This document shows positions 54,403 to 62,860 of a stretch of DNA of 64,000 nucleotides, piece by piece. The notes below the pieces were generated by a model. That model saw only the letters and a program-made list of their open reading frames with translations. It made no database searches and was not told where the DNA came from. Origin of the DNA: Palsa-504 sp963839095 (GTDB taxonomy: Bacteria; Actinomycetota; Actinomycetes; Streptosporangiales; Streptosporangiaceae); contig CAWIUF010000008.1 in NCBI GenBank assembly GCA_963839095.1, positions 1 through 64,000 of the forward strand, in the 5' to 3' direction. Positions within the stretch are counted from its first letter, which is position 1. Each line of letters begins with the position of its first letter. Made by a program: the position numbers and the translations under genes.

Positions 54403-55873
54403 CTAGTCAGCGCATCCGGCGAGTTCCAGCTCCGGCTCCGGGCTGCGGGTCGCCTCGGCGGGGGCTTGCGGGGCGGGGGCGGGGCGGAGCACGGTGGCGG
54501 CGACCGCGATGGCCGCGATGACCAGGCCGAAGGCGATCCAGAAGGCCAGGTGGTAGCCCTCGGTCAGGGCGACCGCGGGCGGGCGGTGCTGCGCCAGCAG
54601 GGCGTTGGTCCGGGAAGCGGACACGGTGGCCAGCACGGCGAGCCCGATCGCGCCGCCGACCTGGGCCGTGGTGTTCACCAGGCCGGAGGCCAGGCCGGCG
54701 TCCTGCGGCGTGGCACTGGACATGGCCAGCGTCATCAGCGCCGGGAAGCACAGGCCGGCGCCGGTGCCCATCAGGAACATGACCGGGAAGATGTGGCTCA
54801 GGTAGCTCGCGCCGGCGGCCGGGATCATCGCGAACAGGGCCAGGCCGGCGGCGATCAGCGCGAGACCGGGGAACAGCAGCTTGCGGGCGCCGAAGCGCAT
54901 GACCAGCCGGTCGGTGTAGCGCATCGACAGGGCGCCCATGACGACCGCGACGGGCAGGAAGGCCAGGCCGATCTGCAGCGGGTCGTAGCCGAGGATCTGC
55001 CGCAGGTACAGCGAGCCGAGGAAGAAGATCCCGAACATGCCCGCCGTCCCGAGCACCTGGACCAGGTTCGCGCCGGTCACCGTGCGGGAGGAGAAGATCC
55101 GCAGCGGCATCAGGGGGTGCCGGGCGGTCTTCTGCCGGACGATGAACCCGCCGAGAAGCGCCAGCGCGCCGGCTCCCATGAGCAGGGTCTTGGCCGCCAG
55201 CCAGCCCTCCTGGGCAGCGGGGTCGACGATGGTGAACACGGCGAGCATCATCGCGCCGGTGATCAGGAGCGCGCCCGGCACGTCGGCGCCCGCGCGGTAT
55301 CCGGCGCCGCGGTCACGGTCGATGAAGCGCAGGGCCGCGATGGCGGTGGCCGCGCCGACCGGCAGGTTCACGAAGAAGATCCAGTGCCAGTTCAGCACCT
55401 GGGTCAGGACGCCGCCGGCCAGCAGGCCGACCGCCGCGCCGGCCGAGGCGACGAAGGCGAACGTGCCGATCGCCTTGGCCTGCTCCCGGGGCTCGGGGAA
55501 CATGGTCACGATCATGCCGAGGATCACCGCGGAGGTGAGCGCGCCGCCCATCCCCTGCAGGAACCGCGCCGCGATCAGCATCTCCTTGTTCGCCGCCAGC
55601 CCGCACAGCAGGGAGGCGACGGTGAAGACGGCCAGGCCGGCCGAGGAACACGTTCCGGCGGCCGGCCAGGTCACCGAGCCTCCCGGCCAGCAGCAGCAGC
55701 CCGGCGAAGGCGATCAGGTAGGCGTTCACCACCCAGGCCAGGCCCGCCTGGGAAAAGCCCAGGTCAGCCTGGATTGACGGCAACGCCACGTTCACGATCG
55801 TCATGTCCAGGACGATCATCAGCATCCCGGTGCACAGCACCACCAGGGCGATCCAGCGATTACGGTCACGCAC
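54403..55873 (-). CDS. MFS transporter of the DHA2 (EmrB/QacA, 14-helix) family, one frameshift
   Basis: ATG 55873: RWIALVVLCTGMLMIVLDMTIVNVALPSIQADLGFS is the DHA2 signature (L-D-x-T-I-V-N-V-A-L-P). A shift near 55655 joins GRLGDLAGRRNVF to LAVFTVASLLCGLAANKEML. HWIFFVNLPVGAATAIAALR is motif C-like, and fourteen helices can be counted to the C-terminus. About 490 residues. It pumps drugs using the proton gradient. A MerR gene lies 62 bases upstream on the same strand, the likely regulator. Confidence 0.85.
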
Positions 55874-55935
55874 CGGATTTCTCCTTTCCCAGCCCTTTGT
55901 CGTTCACAGGAAAAGACGAGACCGGAAACGGGAAA

Positions 55936-56361
55936 TCATCGGCGGCCGGGAGCCTCGGGCAGGGCGGGTTCGTCGAACAGCGGGCACTGGTCCAGGCTCG
56001 GGCATTCGCACCGGCTGGCGCTCTCCAGCCAGCCGCGGACGATCTCGGTGCGGGCGATCAGCGCGGTGATCTCCGGCAGTTTCCTGGCGGCCAGGTCGCG
56101 GAGCCGCTCGGTCGCGTCCTGGTCGCCGGGGGAAGCGGACAGCAGGGCCCCGATCTCGTCGAGGGTCAGGCCCGCTCGCTGCCCGGTCTCGATCACCGCG
56201 AGCGTGCGCACGGTGTCCGGGCCGTAGACGCGCCGTCCGCTGACCCGGCGCGCCGGGGGCAGCAGGCCGATCTGCTCGTAGTAGCGGATCGAGGACGGCC
56301 GCCTGCCCGTCAGCGCGGCGACGGCACCGATGGTCATGGCCTGTTCCCGGTTTGACATCAA
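55936..56361 (-). CDS. MerR-family regulator with Cys-rich C-terminus
   Basis: 141 residues. MTIGAVAALTGRRPSSIRYYEQIGLLPPARRVSGRRVYGPDTVRTLAVIETGQRAGLTLDEIGALL is the MerR DNA-binding domain and second helix-turn-helix. The end has SRCECPSLDQCPLFDE, a C-x-C-x5-C pattern related to metal- or Fe-S-binding tails of SoxR/MerR relatives but with only three Cys. It precedes an MFS gene and is divergent from a small protein that also has a paired Cys. A metal, thiol-reactive or redox signal is plausible. Confidence 0.83.
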   Translation of the reverse strand: MMSNREQAMTIGAVAALTGRRPSSIRYYEQIGLLPPARRVSGRRVYGPDTVRTLAVIETGQRAGLTLDEIGALLSASPGDQDATERLRDLAARKLPEITALIARTEIVRGWLESASRCECPSLDQCPLFDEPALPEAPGRR

Positions 56362-56417
56362 GCCGACTTTAACAACGACGCTGGCTGATGTTGATCCCCG
56401 TTCCCCGGAGGTATCCC

Positions 56418-56741
56418 ATGACCGAGCACCGCGCGACGCCGGACGTCCCGGTCGCCTGCGCTCTCACCCCGGCCGGCCTGGCCGGCCAGGCCCGTCGCTG
56501 GCAGCGGCTGCTCAGCCGGGCGCTGACCGCGCGGACGGAAACCGCCGACGGGCTCTGCCTGTCGTTCCTGCCCGAGGCCGAGGACGAGCTGCGGGCCCTC
56601 GCCGCGGTCGAGGCCGGCTGCTGCCCCTGGGCCACGTGGCGGGTCGAGCGGGCGCCGGGCTCGGTCGTGCTGCGCGCCGGTTCCGCCGCCGCGGAAGGCG
56701 CGGCCGCGCTGCACGCCATGTTCCGGGCCGATCCGGGTTAG
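56418..56741 (+). CDS. Small conserved-looking protein with Cys-Cys-Pro-Trp motif
   Basis: 107 residues with GGAGG before ATG 56418. VPVACALTPAGLAGQARRWQRLLSRAL, then LSFLPEAEDELRALAAVEAGCCPWATWRVERAPG. The C-C-P-W pair together with the upstream Cys could bind a metal or thiol. It is divergent from the Cys-rich MerR regulator across a 56-bp gap, so the two probably share a regulon. I know similar small proteins beside MerR genes in actinomycetes but no function. Its stop overlaps the convergent cNMP-domain gene. Confidence 0.65.
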   Translation: MTEHRATPDVPVACALTPAGLAGQARRWQRLLSRALTARTETADGLCLSFLPEAEDELRALAAVEAGCCPWATWRVERAPGSVVLRAGSAAAEGAAALHAMFRADPG

Positions 56742-57265
56742 GGCCGCCCGGTACCGCGGTCGTGGGTCTGCTTCTCGACCAGGTCCGGCACATTGGGGTG
56801 ATCGGCGATGAACGCGGCATACCCGTCCGTCGTCATGACCAGCGCACGGACCTGGCTCACGGCGGTGACGCTGGCGGAGCGGACGTTTCCCGGCTCCGTG
56901 CCGCCCTCGCCGATCAGGTCACCCGGACCGCGTTCGGCGACGGTATGCTCCTGGCCGCCCTCCCGCACGGTCACCTTGGTCCAGCCGTCGCGGATGACGA
57001 AGACCTCGCCGGCCTGCTCGCCCTCGCGCATGAGGACCGTCCCCGGCGGCACCACCCGCAGGCGCGAAGCCGACGCGAAGTGCTGGCGCTCGGTGGGGCT
57101 CAGGACGCTCCAGAAGTTGACCGCGCCGGCGTCCCAGGCGGCGCGAGCCCGGCTCAGCGACCGGCCGGCATCGAAGCCCGGCATCGCGGCGGCCCGCCGC
57201 CGGCCCCGTTCGTGGAGCCAGTCCAGGACGTCCCCGGGCTCGCCGGGCGGGATTCCCTTATTCAT
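56738..57265 (-). CDS. Cyclic-nucleotide-binding-domain protein
   Basis: 175 residues from ATG 57265, which overlaps the end of the sigma-factor gene by eight bases. LSPTERQHFASASRLRVVPPGTVLMREGEQAGEVFVIRDGWTKVTVREGGQEHTVAERGPGDLIGEGG is a cNMP-binding/Crp effector fold, with the G-E-x-G-G phosphate-cassette region degenerate. VTAVSQVRALVMTTDGYAAFIADHPNVP closes the domain. There is no C-terminal helix-turn-helix, so it cannot act as Crp does. Translational overlap with a sigma factor makes it a candidate sigma-factor partner or anti-sigma factor; inference. Confidence 0.78.
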   Translation of the reverse strand: MNKGIPPGEPGDVLDWLHERGRRRAAAMPGFDAGRSLSRARAAWDAGAVNFWSVLSPTERQHFASASRLRVVPPGTVLMREGEQAGEVFVIRDGWTKVTVREGGQEHTVAERGPGDLIGEGGTEPGNVRSASVTAVSQVRALVMTTDGYAAFIADHPNVPDLVEKQTHDRGTGRP

Positions 57266-57791
57266 CGTGCGCCCCCTCCCAGTCGCGCGGGACTGTCCGC
57301 GACAGTCGTTTCCGCGCGTCACTGATATGGCTGCGAACTGTGCTTACCTTGATGCCGAGCCTGGTCGCGATGTCCTGGTACTCCCAGCCCGCAGCCCAGA
57401 GCAGGACCACGTCCCGCTGCATGCCCGGCAATTCGCCGATGGCCTTCCAGGTCAGCCGCAGATCCTGCTTGGCCTGGAACTCGTCCTCGAACGAGGGCCC
57501 GCGGCCGGCCAGCTCGGCCGGGTCCGCATCGAGGTCTTCCCAGCGGCGGTGCGGTGACCGCAGGATCTGGAAAGCCTCGTTGAGCACCATCCGCATCAGG
57601 TACGCGCACTGCTCCGGCGCCGTGCCCAGGTGCCCGACCCGGTGCCAGGCCGACATGAGCCTGAAGCAGCCGCTCTGGACGGCATCCTCGGCGTCGGCGT
57701 GATGACCGAGCAGCCCGTAGGCCGCCCGGGCCAGGTCGGCATGAACCGAACGGATCAGCGCTTCTGCATCCCCGTATGGTTCTTGCGGCAT
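57258..57791 (-). CDS. ECF-type sigma-70 family RNA polymerase sigma factor
   Basis: 177 residues. EALIRSVHADLARAAYGLLGHHADAEDAVQSGCFRLMSAWHRVGHL is region 2 (with D-A-E-D-A-V-Q). KAIGELPGMQRDVVLLWAAGWEYQDIATRLGIKVSTVRSHISDARKRL is region 4 with its helix-turn-helix. The linker carries an acidic segment (WEDLDADPAEL). No typical anti-sigma gene with a zinc motif follows; instead a cNMP-binding-domain gene overlaps its end. Regulates a small regulon at the RNA polymerase. Confidence 0.87.
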   Translation of the reverse strand: MPQEPYGDAEALIRSVHADLARAAYGLLGHHADAEDAVQSGCFRLMSAWHRVGHLGTAPEQCAYLMRMVLNEAFQILRSPHRRWEDLDADPAELAGRGPSFEDEFQAKQDLRLTWKAIGELPGMQRDVVLLWAAGWEYQDIATRLGIKVSTVRSHISDARKRLSRTVPRDWEGAHDE

Positions 57792-57815
57792 GGCGGCTCG
57801 CTCGGCTCATCCGGC

Positions 57816-58076
57816 TCAGGCGGCTGACTTACGGACTGCCGGGATGATCTCGGCGGCCGGGATCTGCGCCGGCTCCGGCTGGCCGGGCATGACCAGGATG
57901 GTGGTTCCGTCCGGGAGCCGCTCGCACAGCACCGCCCGGCTGGCCGCGGCCGCGTCCATCTGGAGGCACCGGGCCGTCACGCGTGCCCGCTCGCGCCAGA
58001 TCGCCCCGGCCACGCCGATCACCCGCCATAGGATCACTGTCGCGGGTGCCGCGAGTATCAGCAACCACATGACCAT
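57816..58076 (-). CDS. Small single-helix membrane protein
   Basis: 86 residues from ATG 58076 (or 58070). VMWLLILAAPATVILWRVIGV is one membrane helix at the N-terminus. The cytosolic part (ERARVTARCLQMDAAAASRAVLCERLPDGTTILVMPG) has a short charged helix and a beta hairpin. It lies 25 bases upstream of the sigma-factor gene on the same strand and could be in its operon. No recognised family. Confidence 0.5.
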   Translation of the reverse strand: MVMWLLILAAPATVILWRVIGVAGAIWRERARVTARCLQMDAAAASRAVLCERLPDGTTILVMPGQPEPAQIPAAEIIPAVRKSAA

Positions 58077-58193
58077 TGCGTTCTTCCTCCCTGCTGGTCA
58101 CGGCCGTACCTTCCTCTGCAGGGTTAATGCGATCGGGCCGCAAAACGTCCAGGCCCGGTTGCCGGGCCTGGACGCTGGACGGGTCAGTACTGG

Positions 58194-59609
58194 TCAGGCG
58201 GACCGCTGGCGCCCCGGCAGCAGCCTGGTCAGCGCGGCCACCACCAGGAGCAGGGCCCCCATCTGGAGCACGCTGCGCTCGAAGGCCAGGTTGTAGCCGC
58301 GGTCGACGGCACCGAAGAACAGCACTCCGGTGACGGCGACCCCGATGGAGTTGCCGACCTGCTGCGCGGTGGACAGCGCCCCCGCCACCGAGCCCGCCGA
58401 GGCCGGGTCGGAGTGGCTGAGCACCGTGGTGGTCAGCGGGGTGATGCACAGCCCCTGCCCGGCACCGAGCAGCACCAGGCCGGGGAACAGCCAGGCCACC
58501 GGGCCCCCGTGGCCGGCGGCCAGGTACAGGGCGCCGTCCCCGGCCGCGCCGAGCACCGCCCCGGCGGCGATCACGCTGCGGCCGAAGCGGACGGTCAGCG
58601 CCGGCGCCTGGAACGAGGTGAGCAGGTAGCCGGCCGCCAGGACGGCGAACACGGCGCCCGCCGCCAGCGGGGACAGCCCGCGGCCCTGCTGCAGGTACAG
58701 GCCGATCACGAGGTAGCTGGCGGCCTGCTGGCACCAGAAGGCCGTCTGGGTGATCAGCCCGGCCCGCAGCGGCCAGGACGCGAACACCCGCGGGTCGAGC
58801 AGCGGCACCCCGCCGCGGCCGGCCTTGCGCCGCTGGTGGGCGACGAAGACGATCGCGAGCGGGACGGAGGCGGCGAGCGCGATCCAGGACCAGGCCGGCC
58901 AGCCCTCCTGCCGTCCGTCGACCAGCGGCAGCACCACGGCCACCAGGCAGGCGGTGATCAGGGCGACCCCGCCCAGGTCGAACCGCGACCCCTGGCCGGA
59001 CCGTGACTCGGGGACCAGGCGCGGGCTGGCCAGCAGCGCGGCCACGCCGAGCGGCACGTTGATCCAGAAGATCGTCCGCCAGCCCAGGCCGCCCGGGTCG
59101 GTGCGGATCAGGACGCCGCCGATCAGCTGCCCGGAGACGGCGGCCAGGCCCATGACCATCCCGTATACGCTGATCGCCCGGACCCGGGCCGGGCCGCTGT
59201 AGACCACCCCGAGGATGGACAAGATGTTGGGCGCCATCAGCGCGGCGCCGACTCCCTGCACGACCCGCGCCGCGACCAGCACGGCCGGATCGGGGGCGAG
59301 CGCGCAGGCCGCGGAGGTCAGGACGAATACCGCCAGGCCAGCGGCGAACATCCGGCGGCGGCCGAACTGGTCGCCGAGCCGGCCCCCGGTGACGAGCAGG
59401 ACGGCCGTGCTGACGGCGTAGCCGGCCACGATCCACTCGATGGCACCCTCCCCCGCCCGCAGGTCCTGCTGGATCGAGGGGAGGGCGACATTGACGATAA
59501 AGAAGTCCAGGACGAACATGAACGTCCCGGTCATGAGCACGGCCAGGACTGACCATGGCCGGCCGGGCGGGGACTGGACGGAGCTCGGAAGCGTGCGTAT
59601 CGCGGTCAT
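58194..59609 (-). CDS. MFS transporter, DHA2 family
   Basis: 471 residues, intact. VLAVLMTGTFMFVLDFFIVNVALPSIQQDLRAGEGAIEWIVAGYAVS has the L-D-x-x-I-V-N-V-A-L-P signature and GGRLGDQFGRRRMF is motif A. WRTIFWINVPLGVAALL follows in helix 6. Fourteen predicted helices. It exports a drug-like compound. Its promoter carries TTGACTCTCC with a dyad matching that of the MerR gene upstream, so it is the likely target of that MerR. Confidence 0.88.
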   Translation of the reverse strand: MTAIRTLPSSVQSPPGRPWSVLAVLMTGTFMFVLDFFIVNVALPSIQQDLRAGEGAIEWIVAGYAVSTAVLLVTGGRLGDQFGRRRMFAAGLAVFVLTSAACALAPDPAVLVAARVVQGVGAALMAPNILSILGVVYSGPARVRAISVYGMVMGLAAVSGQLIGGVLIRTDPGGLGWRTIFWINVPLGVAALLASPRLVPESRSGQGSRFDLGGVALITACLVAVVLPLVDGRQEGWPAWSWIALAASVPLAIVFVAHQRRKAGRGGVPLLDPRVFASWPLRAGLITQTAFWCQQAASYLVIGLYLQQGRGLSPLAAGAVFAVLAAGYLLTSFQAPALTVRFGRSVIAAGAVLGAAGDGALYLAAGHGGPVAWLFPGLVLLGAGQGLCITPLTTTVLSHSDPASAGSVAGALSTAQQVGNSIGVAVTGVLFFGAVDRGYNLAFERSVLQMGALLLVVAALTRLLPGRQRSA

Positions 59610-59624
59610 GCCCCGAGCTTTCGG

Positions 59625-59651
59625 CCTCCCGTAACAGGAGAGTCAAGCGGT
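59625..59651 (-). promoter_or_regulatory. MerR-type promoter of the MFS gene
   Basis: On the minus strand TTGACT is followed by CTCC-TGTTACG-GGAG, the dyad in a long spacer. The element is repeated in front of the merR gene at 60511-60537. Confidence 0.62.
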
Positions 59652-60466
59652 CTGGAAGACGGGCCAGCAGATCTCGGCGCGGTGCCGGGACAGGTCGGGC
59701 TCGGTAAACGGGACCAGGTAATACTCGCGGATCGGGCCCTCGACGCCGATGGCCCGCTCGGCGACGACCGTGCCCAGCGCGCCGTAGGTCTGGTCGGAAT
59801 CGGCCGGCGAGCCGGCGTGCAGCATCACCGCGGCCTCCACGCCGGGAACGGTCACGAGCCCGGCCCGGCCGCCGCCCGGGACGGGTCCTTCGGGCACCGG
59901 CCCGTCGACCGGGACGAACGCGGTCAGTTCCGCCTCGTGGACCTCGAAGAACCCGGCCGGGAACAGGGCACCGCCGGGGCCGGCGCCTGGCCGGCCCGCT
60001 CGATCCGGCCGTAGAGCTCACCGAAGGCGTCGGTGCCCCAGGCCCAGGCGTCCTGGACGGTGACCGTGCCGCGGACGGCGAGCGCCCGGGTGGCGGGGAT
60101 CGACCGGAACTCGACCTCCGGGCGCACCGGCGGGCCCTCGAGCAGCGCCCGCAGGCTGGACACGCTCATCTGCAGCTCGGCCAGCTTGGCTTCCATCGCG
60201 GTCAGGTGCGCGATGATCTCCTTGGTCCTGGTCTCCACGTCCGGTGCCCGCAGCACCGTCCGCACCTGGTCGAGCGGCATGCCGAGGTCACGGAACCGGC
60301 GGATGACCTGGGCCAGGGGCACCTGCCCGGGGTCGTAGTACCGGTAGCCGCTGAACTCGTCGATCCGGGCCGGCTCGAGCAGCCCCTGGTCGTGGTAGAA
60401 ACGCAGCGCCTTGACGCTGAGGTGGGTCATGCGGGAGAAGTCGCCGATCGGCACCAGGACGTCCAT
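59643..60466 (-). CDS. MerR-family regulator with GyrI-like effector domain, one frameshift
   Basis: About 274 residues joined. VPIGDFSRMTHLSVKALRFYHDQGLLEPARIDEFSGYRYYDPGQVPLAQVIRRFRDLGMPLDQVR is the DNA-binding part, followed by a coiled coil (TAMEAKLAELQMSVSSLRALL). The effector domain (FRSIPATRALAVRGTVTVQDAWAW) is broken by a shift near 59970 and continues as FFEVHEAELTAFVPVDGP, VLTVPGVEAAVMLHAGS-like and IREYYLVPF to the stop. It resembles BltR/BmrR-type multidrug sensors. The matching operators identify its own gene and the downstream DHA2 exporter as targets. Confidence 0.82.
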
Positions 60467-60510
60467 GAGAAAGAATTACCTCTTTCGATGGGGGCACGCG
60501 CGTGATCCTC

Positions 60511-60537
60511 AGGCCTCCTGTTAGGGGAGAGTCAAGC
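60511..60537 (-). promoter_or_regulatory. MerR-type autoregulatory promoter
   Basis: On the minus strand TTGACT is followed by CTCCCCTAACAGGAGG, a CTCC/GGAG dyad in the spacer, close to the copy at 59625-59651. The divergent phosphotransferase gene starts at its right edge (60540). Confidence 0.62.
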
Positions 60538-60539
60538 GC

Positions 60540-61428
60540 ATGAAGATGCATGACGGCGAGGCCGACATCGACGCGGGGCTGGTCCGGCGGCTGGTGGCCG
60601 GCGCAGTTCCCGGCGCTGGCCGGGCTGCCGGTCAGCGCGTTCCGGTCGACCGGGACGGTGAACGCGATCTACCGGCTCGGCGACGGCCTGTACGCGCGGC
60701 TGCCGCGGATGGCCCGGTGGGCGCGGGACCTGGAGCAGGAGGCCCGCTGGCTGCCGCGGCTGGCGGGGAAGCTGCCGCTGCGGATCCCGGAGCCGGTGGC
60801 GCTCGGGCGTCCTGGTGACGGCTACCCGTTCGACTGGGCGATCTACCGCTGGATCGAGGGGCAGCCGTACGCGGGCGACCTGGTGGACGAGCGGCAGGCG
60901 GCCCGGGACCTGGCCCGGTTCGTGACCGCACTGCGCCAGGTCGATACCGCGGACGCGCCCCGCGCCGGGCGCCGGCCGCTGCGGGAGCTCGACGCCGGGA
61001 CCCGCGCCGGGATCGAGGAGGCCGGTGACGACATCGGCCGTGACGCGGTCCTGGCCGCCTGGGAACTGGCCCTGGCGGCACCCGCCTGGGACGGGACGGC
61101 CCGGAGCTGGATCCACGCCGACCTGCTCCCGCCCAACCTGCTGGTCGAGCGGGGACGGCTGCGCGCGGTGATCGACTGGGGCGCGGCCGGGGCCGGCGAC
61201 CCGGCCATGGACCTGATCGCGGCGTGGAGCGTATTCGGCCCGGCCGGGCGGGAGGTGTTCCGGGACGCGCTCAGTGACGACGACGGCGCCTGGGACCGGG
61301 CCCGCGGCGTCGCGCTGCACCAGGCGGTGATGCTCATCCCGTACTACCGCGTGACCAACCCCGGCATGGCCGCGCTCGGCCGGCGCACGGCCGGGCAGGT
61401 CCTGGCCGACGTCAGGGAGCGGGGATAG
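60540..61428 (+). CDS. Aminoglycoside/macrolide phosphotransferase-family kinase, one frameshift
   Basis: ATG 60540 (MKMHDGEADIDAGLVRRLV), then a shift near 60600 to FPALAGLPVSAFRSTGTVNAIYRLGDGLYARLPR, the nucleotide-binding lobe. FDWAIYRWIEGQPYAGDLVD is the hinge. The catalytic loop SWIHADLLPPNLLVERGRLRAVIDWGAAGAGDPAMDLIAAWSVF carries the Brenner-type H-x-D and the metal-binding D-W-G. About 296 residues. Typical reaction is ATP-dependent phosphorylation of an antibiotic hydroxyl, but many chromosomal relatives act on metabolites. Its start abuts the MerR operator, so it may belong to the same resistance regulon. Confidence 0.8.
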
Positions 61429-61918
61429 GCAGCGGGCGCGGCGGGACCGGGGCCGAGTGCACGATCGAGGTGGTGGTGCGGCCGTGCGGGGTGAACAGGT
61501 CGAGGATGGGTTCCAGCTCGTCGATGGAGTGCAGGTAGAGCTTCACGAAGTAGCAGTCCTCGCCGGTGATCCGGTAGCACTCGGTGATGGCCGGGACCTC
61601 GCTGGCGATCCCCGGGATCAGCCGCAGCCCGCCGCCGGACGGGCTGATCCGGATGATGGCGAACAGCGTGTAGCCCAGCGCCCGCGGGTCGACGTCGGCC
61701 CGGTAGGACAGCGTGCCGGTTTCCTCCAGGCGGCGCAGCCGCTCGGCGGTGGCCGGCCCGGACAGCCCGATCCGCCGGGCCAGCTCGGCCACCCGCAGCC
61801 GGGGCTCGGCCTGCAGCTCCGCCGCGATCCGCCGGTCGGTGGCATCCAGCAGCGACTCAGGCATTTCGAAGGCCTGGCGCACGAAATCCCTTTGTTCTGA
61901 CGGCATTCTTATACTCAC
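61412..61918 (-). CDS. Lrp/AsnC-family transcriptional regulator
   Basis: 168 residues. LLDATDRRIAAELQAEPRLRVAELARRIGLSGPATAERLRRLEETGTLS is the AsnC helix-turn-helix, followed by the RAM ligand-binding domain (YTLFAIIRISPSGGGLRLIPGIASEVPAITECYRITGEDCYFVKLYLHSIDELEPILDLF). It binds an amino acid. It is divergent from an EamA exporter gene across about 50 bases, a common pairing for amino-acid efflux control. Confidence 0.9.
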   Translation of the reverse strand: MSIRMPSEQRDFVRQAFEMPESLLDATDRRIAAELQAEPRLRVAELARRIGLSGPATAERLRRLEETGTLSYRADVDPRALGYTLFAIIRISPSGGGLRLIPGIASEVPAITECYRITGEDCYFVKLYLHSIDELEPILDLFTPHGRTTTSIVHSAPVPPRPLPIPAP

Positions 61919-61969
61919 CCTTGCATATTAGCCTTCCCGGCTAGGCCCTTAGCTTCATATGCTTCTCCA

Positions 61970-62860
61970 GTGCCAAGCCGGCGGGTACCTCCGCAGTCGT
62001 ACTTCGTGGTCAGCGCCGTGTTCCACTACCTGGGGCCGTCGCTGGCGGTGCTGCTGTTCGCGCGGCTCGACGTGCTCGGGGTGGCCTGGCTGCGGGTGGC
62101 GAGCGCGGCCGCGGTGTTCGCGCTGTGGCGGCGTCCGTGGCGGGCGTACCGGGAACTCGGCTGGGGCGGCCGCCGTACGCTGCTGGCCCTGGGCCTGGTG
62201 CTGGCCCTGATGAACACGGCGTTCTACCTCGCGGTGGACCGGCTGCCGCTCGCGACGGTGGGCGCGATCGAGTTCCTCGGCACCGTGGTCCTGGCCGCCG
62301 CCGGGGCACGCACCCCGCGGAACGCCGCCGCCCTCGCGCTGACCACGGGAGGCGTGGCCGCCATCACGGCGATCCGGCTGGCCGGGCAGCCGCTCGGGTT
62401 CGCCTTCGCCTTCGCCAACTGCGCGCTGTTCATGCTGTACATCGTGCTCGGCCACCGGATCGCCAACGCGGCCGGCGCGGACCGTGACCGGCCCGGCGGG
62501 ATCGACCGGCTGGGGGCGGCGATGGCGATCGCCGCGGTGGCCGCGGCGCCGTGGGGCCTGGGCGGCGCGCTGCCCGCGTTCGGCCATCCGGTGCTGCTGC
62601 TGGCCGGTACCGGGGTCGGGATCTGCTCGTCGGTGATCCCCTACGTGACCGACCAGCTGGCCATGGCCCGGCTCCCGCGCGCCACGTTCTCGCTCATGCT
62701 GGCGCTGCTGCCGGTGTTCGCCACGGTCACCGGCGCGATCGTGCTGCGGCAGGTCCCCACCGCCGCCGACGTCGCGGGGATCGCCCTGGTCGTGGTGGGC
62801 GTGGGTCTTCATTCCGGACACAAGGAAACAACGAGAGGGACATCACCGTGGACTACGTGA
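61970..62860 (+). CDS. EamA/RhtA-family transporter
   Basis: About 296 residues from GTG 61970. Ten hydrophobic segments, with the DMT repeats FARLDVLGVAWLRVASAAAVFALWRRP and ALMNTAFYLAVDRLPLATVGAIEFLGTVVLAA in the first EamA domain and SSVIPYVTDQLAMARLPRATFSLMLALLPVFATVTGAIVL in the second. RhtA-type members export threonine and homoserine. Divergent from an Lrp/AsnC regulator, which fits amino-acid efflux. Its end overlaps the aldo/keto reductase start by 13 bases, implying one transcript. Confidence 0.87.
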   Translation: MPSRRVPPQSYFVVSAVFHYLGPSLAVLLFARLDVLGVAWLRVASAAAVFALWRRPWRAYRELGWGGRRTLLALGLVLALMNTAFYLAVDRLPLATVGAIEFLGTVVLAAAGARTPRNAAALALTTGGVAAITAIRLAGQPLGFAFAFANCALFMLYIVLGHRIANAAGADRDRPGGIDRLGAAMAIAAVAAAPWGLGGALPAFGHPVLLLAGTGVGICSSVIPYVTDQLAMARLPRATFSLMLALLPVFATVTGAIVLRQVPTAADVAGIALVVVGVGLHSGHKETTRGTSPWTT

